This document shows positions 1 to 6,112 of a DNA stretch of 8,398 nucleotides, in pieces; positions within the stretch are counted from its first letter, which is position 1, and each line of letters starts with the position of its first letter. The notes under the pieces were generated by a model. That model had not been told where the DNA came from. It saw nothing but the letters and a program-made list of their open reading frames with translations, and did no database searches. A program made the translations under genes and the position numbers. The DNA lies in assembly GCA_046262995.1 (NCBI GenBank), contig JBHELQ010000094.1, forward strand, positions 1-8,398. The letters run 5' to 3'. This stretch comes from JBHELQ01 sp046262995. Its GTDB lineage: Bacteria > Actinomycetota > Thermoleophilia > Solirubrobacterales > Thermoleophilaceae.

Positions 1-2
1 AG

Positions 3-167
3 CTGAACGCCGCTCCGATGATCACAGGAGAGGTCGGGCTTCCGGGCGTCGACCGTGCGTTCGCGGCGCTCGGCGATCCCGAAACGCACGCCAAGATCAT
101 GATCGACCCGAAGAGCAGCGCGGCCGAGCCGGCGGCCGTCAGCGTCCCGGCGCAGTCGCAGACCTGA
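3..167 (+). CDS. C-terminal end of a zinc-type alcohol dehydrogenase (partial)
   Basis: The frame is open from the first bases and ends in TGA at 165-167, giving 54 visible residues; the rest lies before the window. The segment reads EVGLPGVDRAFAALGDPETH followed by AKIMIDPKS. This is the usual end of the zinc-binding (MDR) alcohol/threonine dehydrogenase family, where a V.G.V.L..V..AFEAL.dP..haKilIdP pattern closes the catalytic domain. A hydrophilic Ala/Ser/Pro-rich tail of about 16 residues follows. The Rossmann fold and the zinc ligands are outside the window, so substrate and cofactor cannot be judged. The gene converges on the SnoaL-like gene with only 34 bp between the stops. The family call rests on one short motif and could be another MDR subgroup, such as a quinone reductase-like member. 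Confidence 0.68.
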   Translation: MNAAPMITGEVGLPGVDRAFAALGDPETHAKIMIDPKSSAAEPAAVSVPAQSQT

Positions 168-200
168 CGAGGACGGGTGGAGCCGCTGAAGCGGGTCTCG

Positions 201-235
201 CCTACTCGCGCAGTCCCGCTGCTTCGAGTGCCTCG
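201..235. repeat. Direct repeat copy 1 (3' end of SnoaL-like gene A)
   Basis: These 35 bases match 687-721 at 32 positions; the differences are at 206, 209 and 220. The repeat covers the last codons (EALEAAGL..) and the TAG stop of each paralogue. This is higher identity than the rest of the two genes shows, and it is at the DNA level including third positions. Confidence 0.75.
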
Positions 236-597
236 GCGCGGTCGAAATACTCCTCCACCCGCACGACCTTGCCGTCGCGAAAGGCCCAGATCTGGGCCTG
301 CTCCATCTCCGTCGTTGTACCGGAGGCCGCCCCTTGACCCGAGATCCGGATCCAGGCGAACACCTTGTCGCCCGCATCGATCAACTCGTCAGCGCGCAGG
401 TCGATGCCGTCGAACATGCCTGTCCACTGAGCGAAGTAGCCGCGTATCGCCTCCAAGCCCCGATGGGTCGCGGGGTCCGGGTCCTCGCGGGCCGTCGTCC
501 ACTCGGCGTCGGAATGGTAGGTCTCGGCCAGGACCTCGCCGGTCCGGCTGAAGTGCTCGTGCTGGCGTCGGACAGCCTCGACGTTCTCCCGCGACAT
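202..597 (-). CDS. SnoaL-like / NTF2-fold protein (paralogue A)
   Basis: A 131-residue protein with ATG at 597 and TAG at 202-204. It has the size and layout of single-domain SnoaL-like/NTF2-fold proteins: an N-terminal helix (MSRENVEAVRRQHEHF), a short ETYHSDAEW segment, a RGLEAIRGYFAQW helix, then beta strands ending in IWAFRDGKVVRVEEYFDRAEALEAAGL. RDGKVVR (residues 107-113) is the characteristic late strand of this family. Family members act as small cyclases, isomerases or ligand-binding proteins; the substrate here is unknown. The neighbouring gene at 688-1080 is a paralogue, sharing the MS.E start, IW..RDGKVVR and EALEAAGL. No Shine-Dalgarno sequence precedes the ATG; instead a GATACT box lies 9 nt upstream, so the mRNA may be leaderless. 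No signal peptide, so probably cytoplasmic. The fold is fairly certain, the function open. Confidence 0.85.
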   Translation of the reverse strand: MSRENVEAVRRQHEHFSRTGEVLAETYHSDAEWTTAREDPDPATHRGLEAIRGYFAQWTGMFDGIDLRADELIDAGDKVFAWIRISGQGAASGTTTEMEQAQIWAFRDGKVVRVEEYFDRAEALEAAGLRE

Positions 598-612
598 CGC
601 ACACGCAGTATC
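598..612 (-). promoter_or_regulatory. Putative -10 box for a nearly leaderless transcript of SnoaL-like gene A
   Basis: On the minus strand GATACT (607-612; four of six matches to TATAAT) is followed by nine bases and then the ATG at 597. Initiation at the usual distance would put the 5' end about 3 nt before the ATG, which fits the absence of a ribosome binding site. No convincing -35 is visible (GCTCGT at the 17-bp position). The main support is that the paralogue has the same box at nearly the same distance. Confidence 0.42.
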
Positions 613-640
613 GCCTGAATCGAATGAGCACGAGCGTCCT

Positions 641-666
641 GATCCGCCGTACCGGGACGGCGGATC
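641..666. repeat. Perfect 10-bp inverted repeat with 6-nt loop (strong hairpin)
   Basis: GATCCGCCGT (641-650), loop ACCGGG and ACGGCGGATC (657-666) form a perfect GC-rich stem between the two SnoaL-like genes, about 20 nt beyond the stop of the upstream one (minus direction). It has the position of a terminator or attenuator for the gene at 688-1080, but no T-tract follows on either strand, so an ordinary intrinsic terminator is not clear. It could also be an mRNA-stabilising stem or an operator. Confidence 0.65.
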
Positions 667-679
667 GATGAGGCATCGA
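665..679. repeat. Second short inverted repeat overlapping the main hairpin
   Basis: TCGATG (665-670), AGG, CATCGA (674-679) is a perfect 6-bp dyad with a 3-nt loop. It shares bases 665-666 with the arm of the 641-666 hairpin, so the two stems cannot both be fully formed. It lies just after the stop codon of the SnoaL-like gene at 688-1080 in the direction of transcription. Confidence 0.4.
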
Positions 680-686
680 GCTCAGG

Positions 687-721
687 CCTACCCGGGCAGT
701 CCCGCGGCTTCGAGTGCCTCG
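687..721. repeat. Direct repeat copy 2 (3' end of SnoaL-like gene B)
   Basis: Second copy of the 35-bp repeat at 201-235, 32 of 35 positions identical, again spanning the final codons and TAG stop. The pair is about 486 bp apart, which is one gene plus spacer, as expected for a tandem gene duplication. Confidence 0.75.
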
Positions 722-1080
722 TGCTCGTGGCGGAAACCCTGCCAACGCACGACCTTGCCGTCACGGACGGTCCAGATCGATGCGGTGCGAATATCGAGCG
801 AAACGCCGCTGCGCTTGCCCGTCGCGCGGTGGGACTCGACGGTCAGCACCCGTTCCCCCAGGTCCTCCAACCGGTCGAGCGTCATCTCGTAGTCGGTCCA
901 CTCTCGGCGGAAGTCCGTGAACCACCGGATGACACCCTCGTGCCCGCGCCACTGCCCGCCGAGCAGCGGGACATCCGAGATGTACTCGACGTCAGGAGCG
1001 AGCAGCTCGAGGCCGCGGGAGTCGCTCCCCTGCCAGCCATCGAGCACGCCGCGAACGACGTCCAGGCTCTCCTGCGACAT
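688..1080 (-). CDS. SnoaL-like / NTF2-fold protein (paralogue B)
   Basis: A 130-residue protein with ATG at 1080 and TAG at 688-690. The order of elements matches the SnoaL-like/NTF2 fold: N-terminal helix (MSQESLDVVRGVLDGW), LLAPDVEYISD, a GQWRGHEGVIRWFTDF helix, an ERVLTVESHRATGK strand, and IWTVRDGKVVRWQGFRHEHE (RDGKVVR at 106-112) with the terminal EALEAAGL. It is a paralogue of the gene at 202-597, same length within one residue, but the middle is clearly diverged, so the pocket probably differs. It is upstream of its paralogue in the direction of transcription, with a 97-nt gap that holds a strong hairpin and paralogue A's putative promoter. No Shine-Dalgarno sequence; a GATACT box 8 nt upstream suggests a leaderless transcript. 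Substrate unknown. Confidence 0.85.
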   Translation of the reverse strand: MSQESLDVVRGVLDGWQGSDSRGLELLAPDVEYISDVPLLGGQWRGHEGVIRWFTDFRREWTDYEMTLDRLEDLGERVLTVESHRATGKRSGVSLDIRTASIWTVRDGKVVRWQGFRHEHEALEAAGLPG

Positions 1081-1094
1081 CGCTCACCAGTATC
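1081..1094 (-). promoter_or_regulatory. Putative -10 box for a nearly leaderless transcript of SnoaL-like gene B
   Basis: Minus-strand GATACT (1089-1094) lies 8 bases before the ATG at 1080, matching the arrangement in front of paralogue A. The resemblance continues upstream (CTCGTG, TTCGA and GGC elements in the same order) and into the first codons (GCGATGTCGC in both). The -35 position holds TCGTAA, a poor match. If used, the 5' leader would be about 2 nt. Confidence 0.42.
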
Positions 1095-1157
1095 CCGCCC
1101 TCGAACACGAGTTACGAGGGTTCTCGCTCGCACCGGTCAGACTGGAGCCCGACCGCA

Positions 1158-2975
1158 TCAACGCCGCTTGCACCGCTCCGGGCCGTGCCAGTACGCGCCG
1201 CAGAAGATGGTCGTCACAGGGCGCTGCCAGAGCGGCTGCAGCGGCGGGCTCTGCGGCCCGCCGCCCGGCTTGCTCTTGTGCATCTTGGCGTTGACGAGCA
1301 CCGTCTGGTCGTTTCGACCCCAGGTGCCGGGGAAGCTCATGGGCGGCTTCCCCTCAGTCACCGGGACGAGCTTCTTGGCCCCCCAGTGCCAGTCGTCGGA
1401 GGTCTTGTCGCGCACGTTGGCCGCGTAGCTGATCAACGCGCCGATCCCCTCGGGTATTCGACTGCAGCTGGTCCAGTCGGGGGGGCGGCGGTCGTTGGCG
1501 CGGGGGTAGTTCGCGTGCGAGCCGCGGGCCACGGCGACCAGTGGGTGGTCGTCGAAGGCCCGCTTGACGTCCTTCCAAGGGCGCCACTTCCCGCCGCAGT
1601 GGGCTGAGTAGGCGACGAACAGCGGGGCGTCGCGGGCGCCCAGTCCGACCGTGACCGCTTCCCAGTCGCTCTCGTGCCTCTGCACGAGCTCTCCCCACAG
1701 GACTGATGTCTCCCACTCGTCATAGGCATAGAAGAGCCAGTACTGGATCAGCGAATGCAGGCGTTTCGCGGTTGGGGTGACGTCCTGGAAGACGCCGCGG
1801 AGAGCGGTCGCGTCCGGACTGTGATCGCGCGATGCCGGCCGGCGCAGAGTCCGGACGTAGGCGGCGCCCCTCGGAACGATCTCATCCTGCTTGTGAGACT
1901 CGCTGAACGCGCAGTCCGGGTCCTCCGATCCCGACGGACAGTGGATGGTCATGTGAAGGCACGCGGGCGGGCCTACCGAAGGACAGCTCGGCCGGTCGAG
2001 GGAAGCCGGGCTGTCGTCGGGCCGCAGCACCGCGAACTTCTTGGCGCCGTAGTACTCCTCCACCGCAATCGGCGACCACCTCTCGTCCGAGGTGAACGCG
2101 AGCACCGGCGCGAATCTGTGGGCCAGTCCGGGGTCGTTCTCCGTATAGAGCCGGGTTCGGTCGCCGCCCTCCTTCGCGAGCGGGTCCCCACCGGTGCGGG
2201 AGGTCTGCCACAGGCTCCAGGCCGAGGCGCCCATGACCGCGAAGCCGGCGACGACGGCCAGACCGAGGCCGACGGCGGCCGCCGGCCGCCACAGACGGGA
2301 CTGAGGCGCCTTGCCCCTGTCCACGACGACCGCCAGAAGCAGCGCCAGGCCGGCGTAAACCCAGATCCTGTCCGCCGAGGTCCACTCCGACCGGCCGAAG
2401 ATCTCCTTCTCCCAGGGGAGCACGCCTGCCCACATGAGCGAGCGAGCAACCGCGACGGCGATGAGGATCGAGACGATCGCCCGGATCGGCGAGGCGGCGT
2501 AGGCGATCAGACGCGCGGTCAGCGCCGCTCCCCAGGTCACGAATCCGATCAGCAGCAGCGCCACGGTGCCGCCGCCCTGGTTCGCGAACCAGCCGGAGTC
2601 GGAGAGCAACTGGGCGCCGACGGCCGTCAGCACTACGAGTGCCAGAACGCCGAGCGTCGGACGGTGACGGAAAAACGCTCTGACGTCCTTGCGTCCCTCG
2701 CGCCACCAAACTGCCAGCTCCTGAATGACCCCGCCCCGCTCGGGCCGCACTATCAAGCGCCACACAGCGACGACGAGCAGGATCGCCGCCAACCCCTGCA
2801 GCGCCCAGTGGAGATGGATCGTCGCCGCCGCCGCGACCACCAGCACGGGCGCCGCAATCGGACGCACGGCGCGCAGCAGGTCGACGACCGGCCTCGCCCA
2901 GCGCTGGACAGTCCCCGACACCACGTAGGCCAGCCCGACCACGACGCCGACGAGCGGCACCAGGAACGCCCTCAA
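1158..2975 (-). CDS. Multi-pass membrane protein with C-terminal Vps62-like domain
   Basis: A 605-residue protein with TTG at 2975 and TGA at 1158-1160. Residues 1-255 are hydrophobic, with about eight candidate membrane segments (near 3-22, 41-54, 56-74, 107-127, 134-154, 160-182, 204-218 and 232-254). Residues 285-555 resemble the Vps62/DUF946-type domain: LAHRFAPVLAF, QYWLFYAYDEW (411-421), HESDWEAV (434-441), YSAHCGGKW (456-464) and HPLVAVARGSHANYP (477-491). The function of this domain is poorly known; its conserved His, Asp and Trp residues suggest a binding or catalytic site. All eight cysteines (331, 339, 346, 355, 460, 504, 592, 602) fall in the C-terminal part and none in the membrane part, which fits an extracytoplasmic, disulfide-bonded domain (inference). 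The start is chosen for the GAGGAGG 5 nt upstream; this TTG overlaps the stop of a 15-codon ORF. The gene may be read through from the sialidase-fold gene 139 nt upstream. Confidence 0.8.
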   Translation of the reverse strand: MRAFLVPLVGVVVGLAYVVSGTVQRWARPVVDLLRAVRPIAAPVLVVAAAATIHLHWALQGLAAILLVVAVWRLIVRPERGGVIQELAVWWREGRKDVRAFFRHRPTLGVLALVVLTAVGAQLLSDSGWFANQGGGTVALLLIGFVTWGAALTARLIAYAASPIRAIVSILIAVAVARSLMWAGVLPWEKEIFGRSEWTSADRIWVYAGLALLLAVVVDRGKAPQSRLWRPAAAVGLGLAVVAGFAVMGASAWSLWQTSRTGGDPLAKEGGDRTRLYTENDPGLAHRFAPVLAFTSDERWSPIAVEEYYGAKKFAVLRPDDSPASLDRPSCPSVGPPACLHMTIHCPSGSEDPDCAFSESHKQDEIVPRGAAYVRTLRRPASRDHSPDATALRGVFQDVTPTAKRLHSLIQYWLFYAYDEWETSVLWGELVQRHESDWEAVTVGLGARDAPLFVAYSAHCGGKWRPWKDVKRAFDDHPLVAVARGSHANYPRANDRRPPDWTSCSRIPEGIGALISYAANVRDKTSDDWHWGAKKLVPVTEGKPPMSFPGTWGRNDQTVLVNAKMHKSKPGGGPQSPPLQPLWQRPVTTIFCGAYWHGPERCKRR

Positions 2976-3019
2976 CCGAGCCTCCTCAACGACTGGCTGG
3001 ATTCCTTCTCTGTGTCCAT
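2972..3019 (-). CDS. Possible 15-codon leader ORF, overlapping the start of the Vps62-like gene
   Basis: ATG at 3019 begins MDTEKESSQSLRRLG and ends at TGA 2972-2974. A strong GGGAGGAG (3025-3032) precedes the ATG by 5 nt, a better start context than most genes in this window. Its stop shares bases with the TTG start of the membrane protein (TTGA, 2972-2975), an arrangement typical of translational coupling. Alternatively the charged peptide is the true N-terminal tail of the membrane protein: an indel near 2972-2978 would join LRRLG to RAFLVPLVGV, giving a normal positive-inside start. The sequence cannot decide between a coupled leader peptide, programmed slippage, a natural frameshift and a sequencing error. 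Confidence 0.5.
   Translation of the reverse strand: MDTEKESSQSLRRLG
2981..2987 (-). promoter_or_regulatory. Ribosome binding site deciding the TTG start of the Vps62-like gene
   Basis: GAGGAGG on the minus strand lies 5 nt before the TTG at 2975. No ATG or GTG in that frame has comparable support near the predicted first membrane helix, so this site decides the TTG start. It lies inside codons 11-13 of the upstream 15-codon ORF, so ribosomes translating that ORF would pass over it. Confidence 0.65.
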
Positions 3020-3095
3020 TCGGTCTCCTCCCTACGGACGCGCCGGGCAGCGCCCTCCAAGAGGTCCTCGGGGGGGTTCAACAATCGCTAGGGCA

Positions 3096-3112
3096 GGCCG
3101 GACGGGCCGGCC
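3096..3112 (-). terminator. Possible terminator hairpin after the sialidase-fold gene
   Basis: GGCCGG and CCGGCC arms (3107-3112 and 3096-3101) with a 5-nt loop lie 2 nt after the TAG stop at 3115-3117. The stem is all G/C but only 6 bp, and TGCCCTAG rather than a T-run follows. It may be a weak or U-less terminator, or merely a 3'-end stabilising stem that lets some transcription continue into the next gene. Confidence 0.35.
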
Positions 3113-3114
3113 AA

Positions 3115-4587
3115 CTACTTGCGAGTGCGAGCTGAGCACCGGCGCCCGAGCCGGTCCGAGGGTGCGGCGCATCGCCCCTTCCCCGCGCGAGCGAGCCGCC
3201 CGGCGACGCCTACGCGACGGCCGGGGCACAGCTCCGTCCGCGCGCAGTGGAACGCCGCCCACGGCGTCCCATCCGGGCCGATCATGCCGTTCAGGAACTG
3301 GATCCGGTCGCCGAAGGTGCCTCGCTCGCTGCCGAGTGAGACCGGCGTGGCCGGGTCGTTCACAGCACCGCTCCAGAAGACGGGCCGAGCAGCAAGTGCG
3401 TCGCGCGACTCGGTTATATAGGCGTTGAATGTGGTGCCCCCGTCGGCGGTGCCCAGGTACGACACCGAGATGTGGCCCGGTCCCCTGGCCGTCAGCGCCA
3501 GCCTGCGGATCTGCGTGACTCCCGGCGCACCGATTTCGATCGGCGGGCTCCAGGAGTTCCCCCGGTCGCGCGAGACCGTCAGGTACGGCAGGCCGCCCTT
3601 CCCCTTCCAGGCCAGGAAGAGGTCGTTGTCCGCGTCGGCCGCCAGCGCGGGCGGGTAGAGGTCCTGGACCTCGGTCTCGAAGATCGGCTTGTAGTCCCAG
3701 CTGACCCCCTCGTCGCGGCTGATGGCGAGCCGGAGCTCCGTCCCCTTGCCGCACACGTCCTGCGGGAAGTAGAGGTCGCCGTCGCGGCCGACCGTGCCCA
3801 CGCGGGTCTCGCGCACCACCTCGCCGCACTCCGAACGCGGTGGGATCTTGTCCGGGGTGCCACCGGTGCTGTGAAAGCTGCGGCCGCCGTCCAGGGACTT
3901 GTGGCATGCGAGCCAGCTCTGGTCGCCGAGCGGCACCTCGCCGGCGTTTGCGCAGTAATAGACGACGTGCGGGTAGCCCGTGGGCTCAGCGCCTCCCGCC
4001 GGCGCCGGGCCCTCGATCAACGCGTTCGCCCCCTGGGCGGGGCAGCCGACGTTGTCCAGGTTGTCCCACGTCGCCCCTTCGTCATCGCTCCACGAGAGCG
4101 TCGCGCCGCACGGAGCCGAGGGCGTCGCGTACCAGACGCGCGAGGTCTCCGGATCCACTGAGAGCCAGTCGGTCAACCCGCCGTGGGGCGGGAGCGGCGC
4201 GTCGCCGCTGCCCGCCACGACGCGGTCCCAGTGCTCTCCCAGGTCGTGCGACCGCGCCACGATGGTCGGCATCGCGATCTTTGCGGGAGCGGGGACCGGA
4301 TTGGGGTCCACGTACTCGATCGGCGCGTAGAAGGCCGTGCCCGCGGCGGTGACGCCGAGCGCCGCGGAGTCGGTCGTTGGCCCGGTGAAGGTCATGCACG
4401 GGATGGGCGCCCCGCGGGGCTGTCGGTCGAGGACCGCACCGGCGGCATGGTGGGCGACCGCCGGGCGGGCAGGATCGCATCCCGGGCCGGGAGCAGCCGA
4501 GCGCGGCTTCCCGGCGGCGACGCCCGCACCGGGCAGGGCCAGCACGGCCGCCACCAGCGCCGCAACGCGGATCTTGGGTCGCCTCAT
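3115..4587 (-). CDS. Secreted sialidase-fold (BNR/Asp-box repeat) protein
   Basis: A 490-residue protein from ATG 4587 to TAG 3115-3117. The N-terminus MRRPKIRVAALVAAVLALPG, followed by AGVAAG, is a clear signal peptide, which is why this ATG is preferred to in-frame starts at 4608 and GTG 4629 that overlap the upstream gene. Five Asp-box motifs (S.D.G..W type) mark blades of a beta-propeller: SHDLGEHW (113-120), SDDEGATW (167-174), SLDGGRSF (231-238), SRDEGVSW (290-297) and SRDRGNSW (339-346). The final blade has GTFGDRIQFLNGMIGPDGTP. Twelve cysteines suggest several disulfides. The fold fits exo-alpha-sialidase/BNR proteins, but I cannot identify the arginine triad or Tyr/Glu pair that would prove sialidase activity, so it may be a non-catalytic propeller or act on another glycan. 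It follows the hydrolase gene by 11 nt, probably in one transcript; no good ribosome binding site is seen, which fits coupling. Confidence 0.82.
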   Translation of the reverse strand: MRRPKIRVAALVAAVLALPGAGVAAGKPRSAAPGPGCDPARPAVAHHAAGAVLDRQPRGAPIPCMTFTGPTTDSAALGVTAAGTAFYAPIEYVDPNPVPAPAKIAMPTIVARSHDLGEHWDRVVAGSGDAPLPPHGGLTDWLSVDPETSRVWYATPSAPCGATLSWSDDEGATWDNLDNVGCPAQGANALIEGPAPAGGAEPTGYPHVVYYCANAGEVPLGDQSWLACHKSLDGGRSFHSTGGTPDKIPPRSECGEVVRETRVGTVGRDGDLYFPQDVCGKGTELRLAISRDEGVSWDYKPIFETEVQDLYPPALAADADNDLFLAWKGKGGLPYLTVSRDRGNSWSPPIEIGAPGVTQIRRLALTARGPGHISVSYLGTADGGTTFNAYITESRDALAARPVFWSGAVNDPATPVSLGSERGTFGDRIQFLNGMIGPDGTPWAAFHCARTELCPGRRVGVAGRLARAGKGRCAAPSDRLGRRCSARTRK

Positions 4588-4598
4588 CGGCCGGACTG

Positions 4599-6017
4599 TC
4601 AGCCGCATCCAGCGCGAACGTCCTCGCACCGCCGCGTGCCGCCCCCGAGGAAGTAGCCGGAGCGGAAATGGAACGAGAGCCGGTCGCGGACGGACTGGCC
4701 CCCGATCATGGCCGGGACGTTCTGGCGCGTCTCGGGGTCAAAGACGCCGCCGCTGATGTTGTGAACATCCGCCGAGTCGTCGAACGTCGTTGCTGTGAGC
4801 CGCCGCAGCCCGTCCGCGGCCGCCGCTCGCCGGGCGCTCACGCATCGTCGCCCGTCCCGCGAGTGCGGACGGGGACAGGATGCCGGGTCGGGGGCCAGGT
4901 AGCGGTCGAACCAGGCCAGCGTGTAGTAGGAGGAGACTGCGGCGCCGTAACGGCTGCCCGTTCCGGCGAGGCCGAACTGGGTGAAGTCGAGATGCGTGGC
5001 CGCCCGCAGGGCCACCTTCATGGTGTCGAGGCCCGCGGCGCGGAGACGCCGGAAGTCCTCATCCTTGTTGCCCGGCCCGAGCGGGTCAGGCGGCGAGGTG
5101 TACGGCTGGGGCACGCAGACGGGGACCTGCTGGCAGTTGTAGTCGGCCGTCATGAACAGCGCCGGCGTGCGCAACCGGAGGTCGGGCGGCATGGGCGAGG
5201 ACTGCGCACGGTCCCAGGAGACGATCGCCGACACCCGCTCGTCCTCCTGGCCGAGCCGGCTGACCGCCATCCCGCCTGCTGAGTGGCCGGCCAGCCCGAT
5301 CCGCCCCCGGTCGAGGTCGGCCCAGTGAGGGTTGACCTCGCCGGCGCCCGTCGGCGACGCAGGGGTCGAGGTCAGGAAGTCCAGGGCTGCCTTGGTGTCG
5401 GCGTAGTGGCTGCCGGGCCCCGTGTTCTCCTGCCGGGGAACCTGGAAGGTGAGGACCATGTAGCCGGCCTCCGCCAGGGGCTCCACGCCCCACCAGTACA
5501 TCTCCTGGTCGGCGGCGCCACCGTGGACGACTACCACCCCCGGATGCGGCGCGGCGTGCGCGCGCAGTCCCGCAGGAAGGCCATGGCAGGAGCTGTCGCA
5601 CGGCAGGAACAGCCGCCCCGCGAGTGGCTGGCCCTTCGGATCGACGAAGGTGACCTTTTCGTACCGGAAGCGGGTCCCGGTCAGCTTCGCCGGGTCACGG
5701 AAGGGGTCCTGGGCGATGATCGCGCCGTTGCGGGCGGTGGCCTCGACCCCGGCCGCGTGGAACGCCGGGTTCGCCGCCGTGTCGCGCGCTCTCTGCTCGC
5801 CGCACTGCGCTTCCTTCGCCTCGCGCTCGTGCCAGGCGGGCGTCCCAGGCGACGGATCCCCGGCCGGGCCGGTGCAGTCGATCCCGTCCGGAGCCGGCGC
5901 TGCCATCGTGCCAGGAGCGATCGCCAGCACCGCGAGCGCCGTCGCGACGAGCACCGCGGTCCGCAGTCGCTTGTTCGTTACCTTCGTCCCACGGCCAGAG
6001 CCGCAGAGCCGATTCAC
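4599..6017 (-). CDS. Secreted alpha/beta hydrolase (dienelactone hydrolase/lipase-like)
   Basis: A 472-residue protein, proposed GTG start at 6017, TGA at 4599-4601. A long basic n-region precedes the hydrophobic core TAVLVATALAVLAIAPG (residues about 20-36) and an AAPAP cleavage zone, so the protein is exported. The hydrolase core starts near residue 160: HPGVVVVHGG (oxyanion-hole region, 159-168), the nucleophile elbow GHSAGG with Ser246, a likely acid Asp292 in ALFMTADYN, and a likely catalytic His342 in ATHLDFTQF. About 10 cysteines in the mature part suggest disulfides. An extra 90-residue tail follows the core. Esterase, lipase or polyester hydrolase are all possible. The frame stays open to 6245, but starts there would run through the promoter and into the divergent YCII gene. 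TTG 6026 is a second choice. First gene of a likely transcript with the sialidase-fold gene. Confidence 0.83.
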   Translation of the reverse strand: MNRLCGSGRGTKVTNKRLRTAVLVATALAVLAIAPGTMAAPAPDGIDCTGPAGDPSPGTPAWHEREAKEAQCGEQRARDTAANPAFHAAGVEATARNGAIIAQDPFRDPAKLTGTRFRYEKVTFVDPKGQPLAGRLFLPCDSSCHGLPAGLRAHAAPHPGVVVVHGGAADQEMYWWGVEPLAEAGYMVLTFQVPRQENTGPGSHYADTKAALDFLTSTPASPTGAGEVNPHWADLDRGRIGLAGHSAGGMAVSRLGQEDERVSAIVSWDRAQSSPMPPDLRLRTPALFMTADYNCQQVPVCVPQPYTSPPDPLGPGNKDEDFRRLRAAGLDTMKVALRAATHLDFTQFGLAGTGSRYGAAVSSYYTLAWFDRYLAPDPASCPRPHSRDGRRCVSARRAAAADGLRRLTATTFDDSADVHNISGGVFDPETRQNVPAMIGGQSVRDRLSFHFRSGYFLGGGTRRCEDVRAGCG

Positions 6018-6081
6018 CCACTCCAACAGCTGGTCGACCCCCTGCCCGATCGACGCCCCTCCCGAGGCTGCAACGGCAGCA

Positions 6082-6110
6082 ATTGAAACATCACAGCCCA
6101 GCTGTGTCAA
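6082..6110 (-). promoter_or_regulatory. Sigma-70-type promoter for the hydrolase/sialidase-fold genes
   Basis: Minus strand: a perfect -35 TTGACA (6105-6110), a 17-bp spacer and TTCAAT (6082-6087; four of six, including the conserved final T and -11-type A region in part). Transcription would begin near 6075, leaving a leader of about 58 nt to the GTG at 6017. A GCTGC/GCAGC dyad (6067-6080) lies at the predicted start. This is the best promoter match in the window and lies where one is needed, upstream of a long minus-strand gene set. Confidence 0.65.
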
Positions 6111-6112
6111 AT
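6083..6112 (+). promoter_or_regulatory. Possible opposing promoter for the YCII gene on the same bases
   Basis: Plus strand: TTGAAA (6083-6088, five of six to TTGACA), an 18-bp spacer and TCAAAT (6107-6112, four of six). It occupies the same bases as the minus-strand promoter, each -35 overlying the other's -10. The leader to the ATG at 6214 would be about 95 nt. Weaker than its partner, and the YCII gene could use another start site closer by. Confidence 0.35.
6092..6106. promoter_or_regulatory. Dyad CACAGC-CCA-GCTGTG, candidate operator in the promoter spacer
   Basis: Perfect 6-bp arms with a 3-bp centre. It lies in the spacer of the minus-strand promoter and overlaps two bases of its -35, and lies within the spacer of the opposing candidate. 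A dimeric regulator bound here would block both. The binding protein is unknown. Confidence 0.5.

Noticed and set aside
183..194. Small CCGC-TGAA-GCGG hairpin between the convergent dehydrogenase and SnoaL-like genes
   Set aside because: Only a 4-5 bp stem with no T-tract, so too weak to call a terminator.
721..1428. Plus-strand open frame (235 codons) across SnoaL-like gene B and the 3' end of the Vps62-like gene
   Set aside because: Crosses two well-supported genes and an intergenic gap, with no family resemblance.
3070..3076. Run of seven G as a possible slippage or phase-variation tract
   Set aside because: It lies in the spacer between the sialidase-fold gene and the mini-ORF, outside any promoter or coding frame I can support, and seven G is not rare at this GC content.
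1755..3428. Long plus-strand open frame (557 codons) antisense to the Vps62-like and sialidase-fold genes
   Set aside because: Arg/Pro/Gly-rich low-complexity translation with no recognisable motif, spanning two real genes and their spacer. High-GC genes commonly leave long open antisense frames.
4588..4629. Upstream starts (GTG 4629, ATG 4608) for the sialidase-fold gene
   Set aside because: Both overlap the end of the hydrolase gene and lengthen the signal-peptide n-region. No ribosome binding site supports them, though 4608 cannot be excluded.
5283..6086. Plus-strand open frame (267 codons) opposite the hydrolase gene
   Set aside because: Arg-rich composition without motifs, while the opposite strand encodes a clear signal peptide and catalytic elbow.
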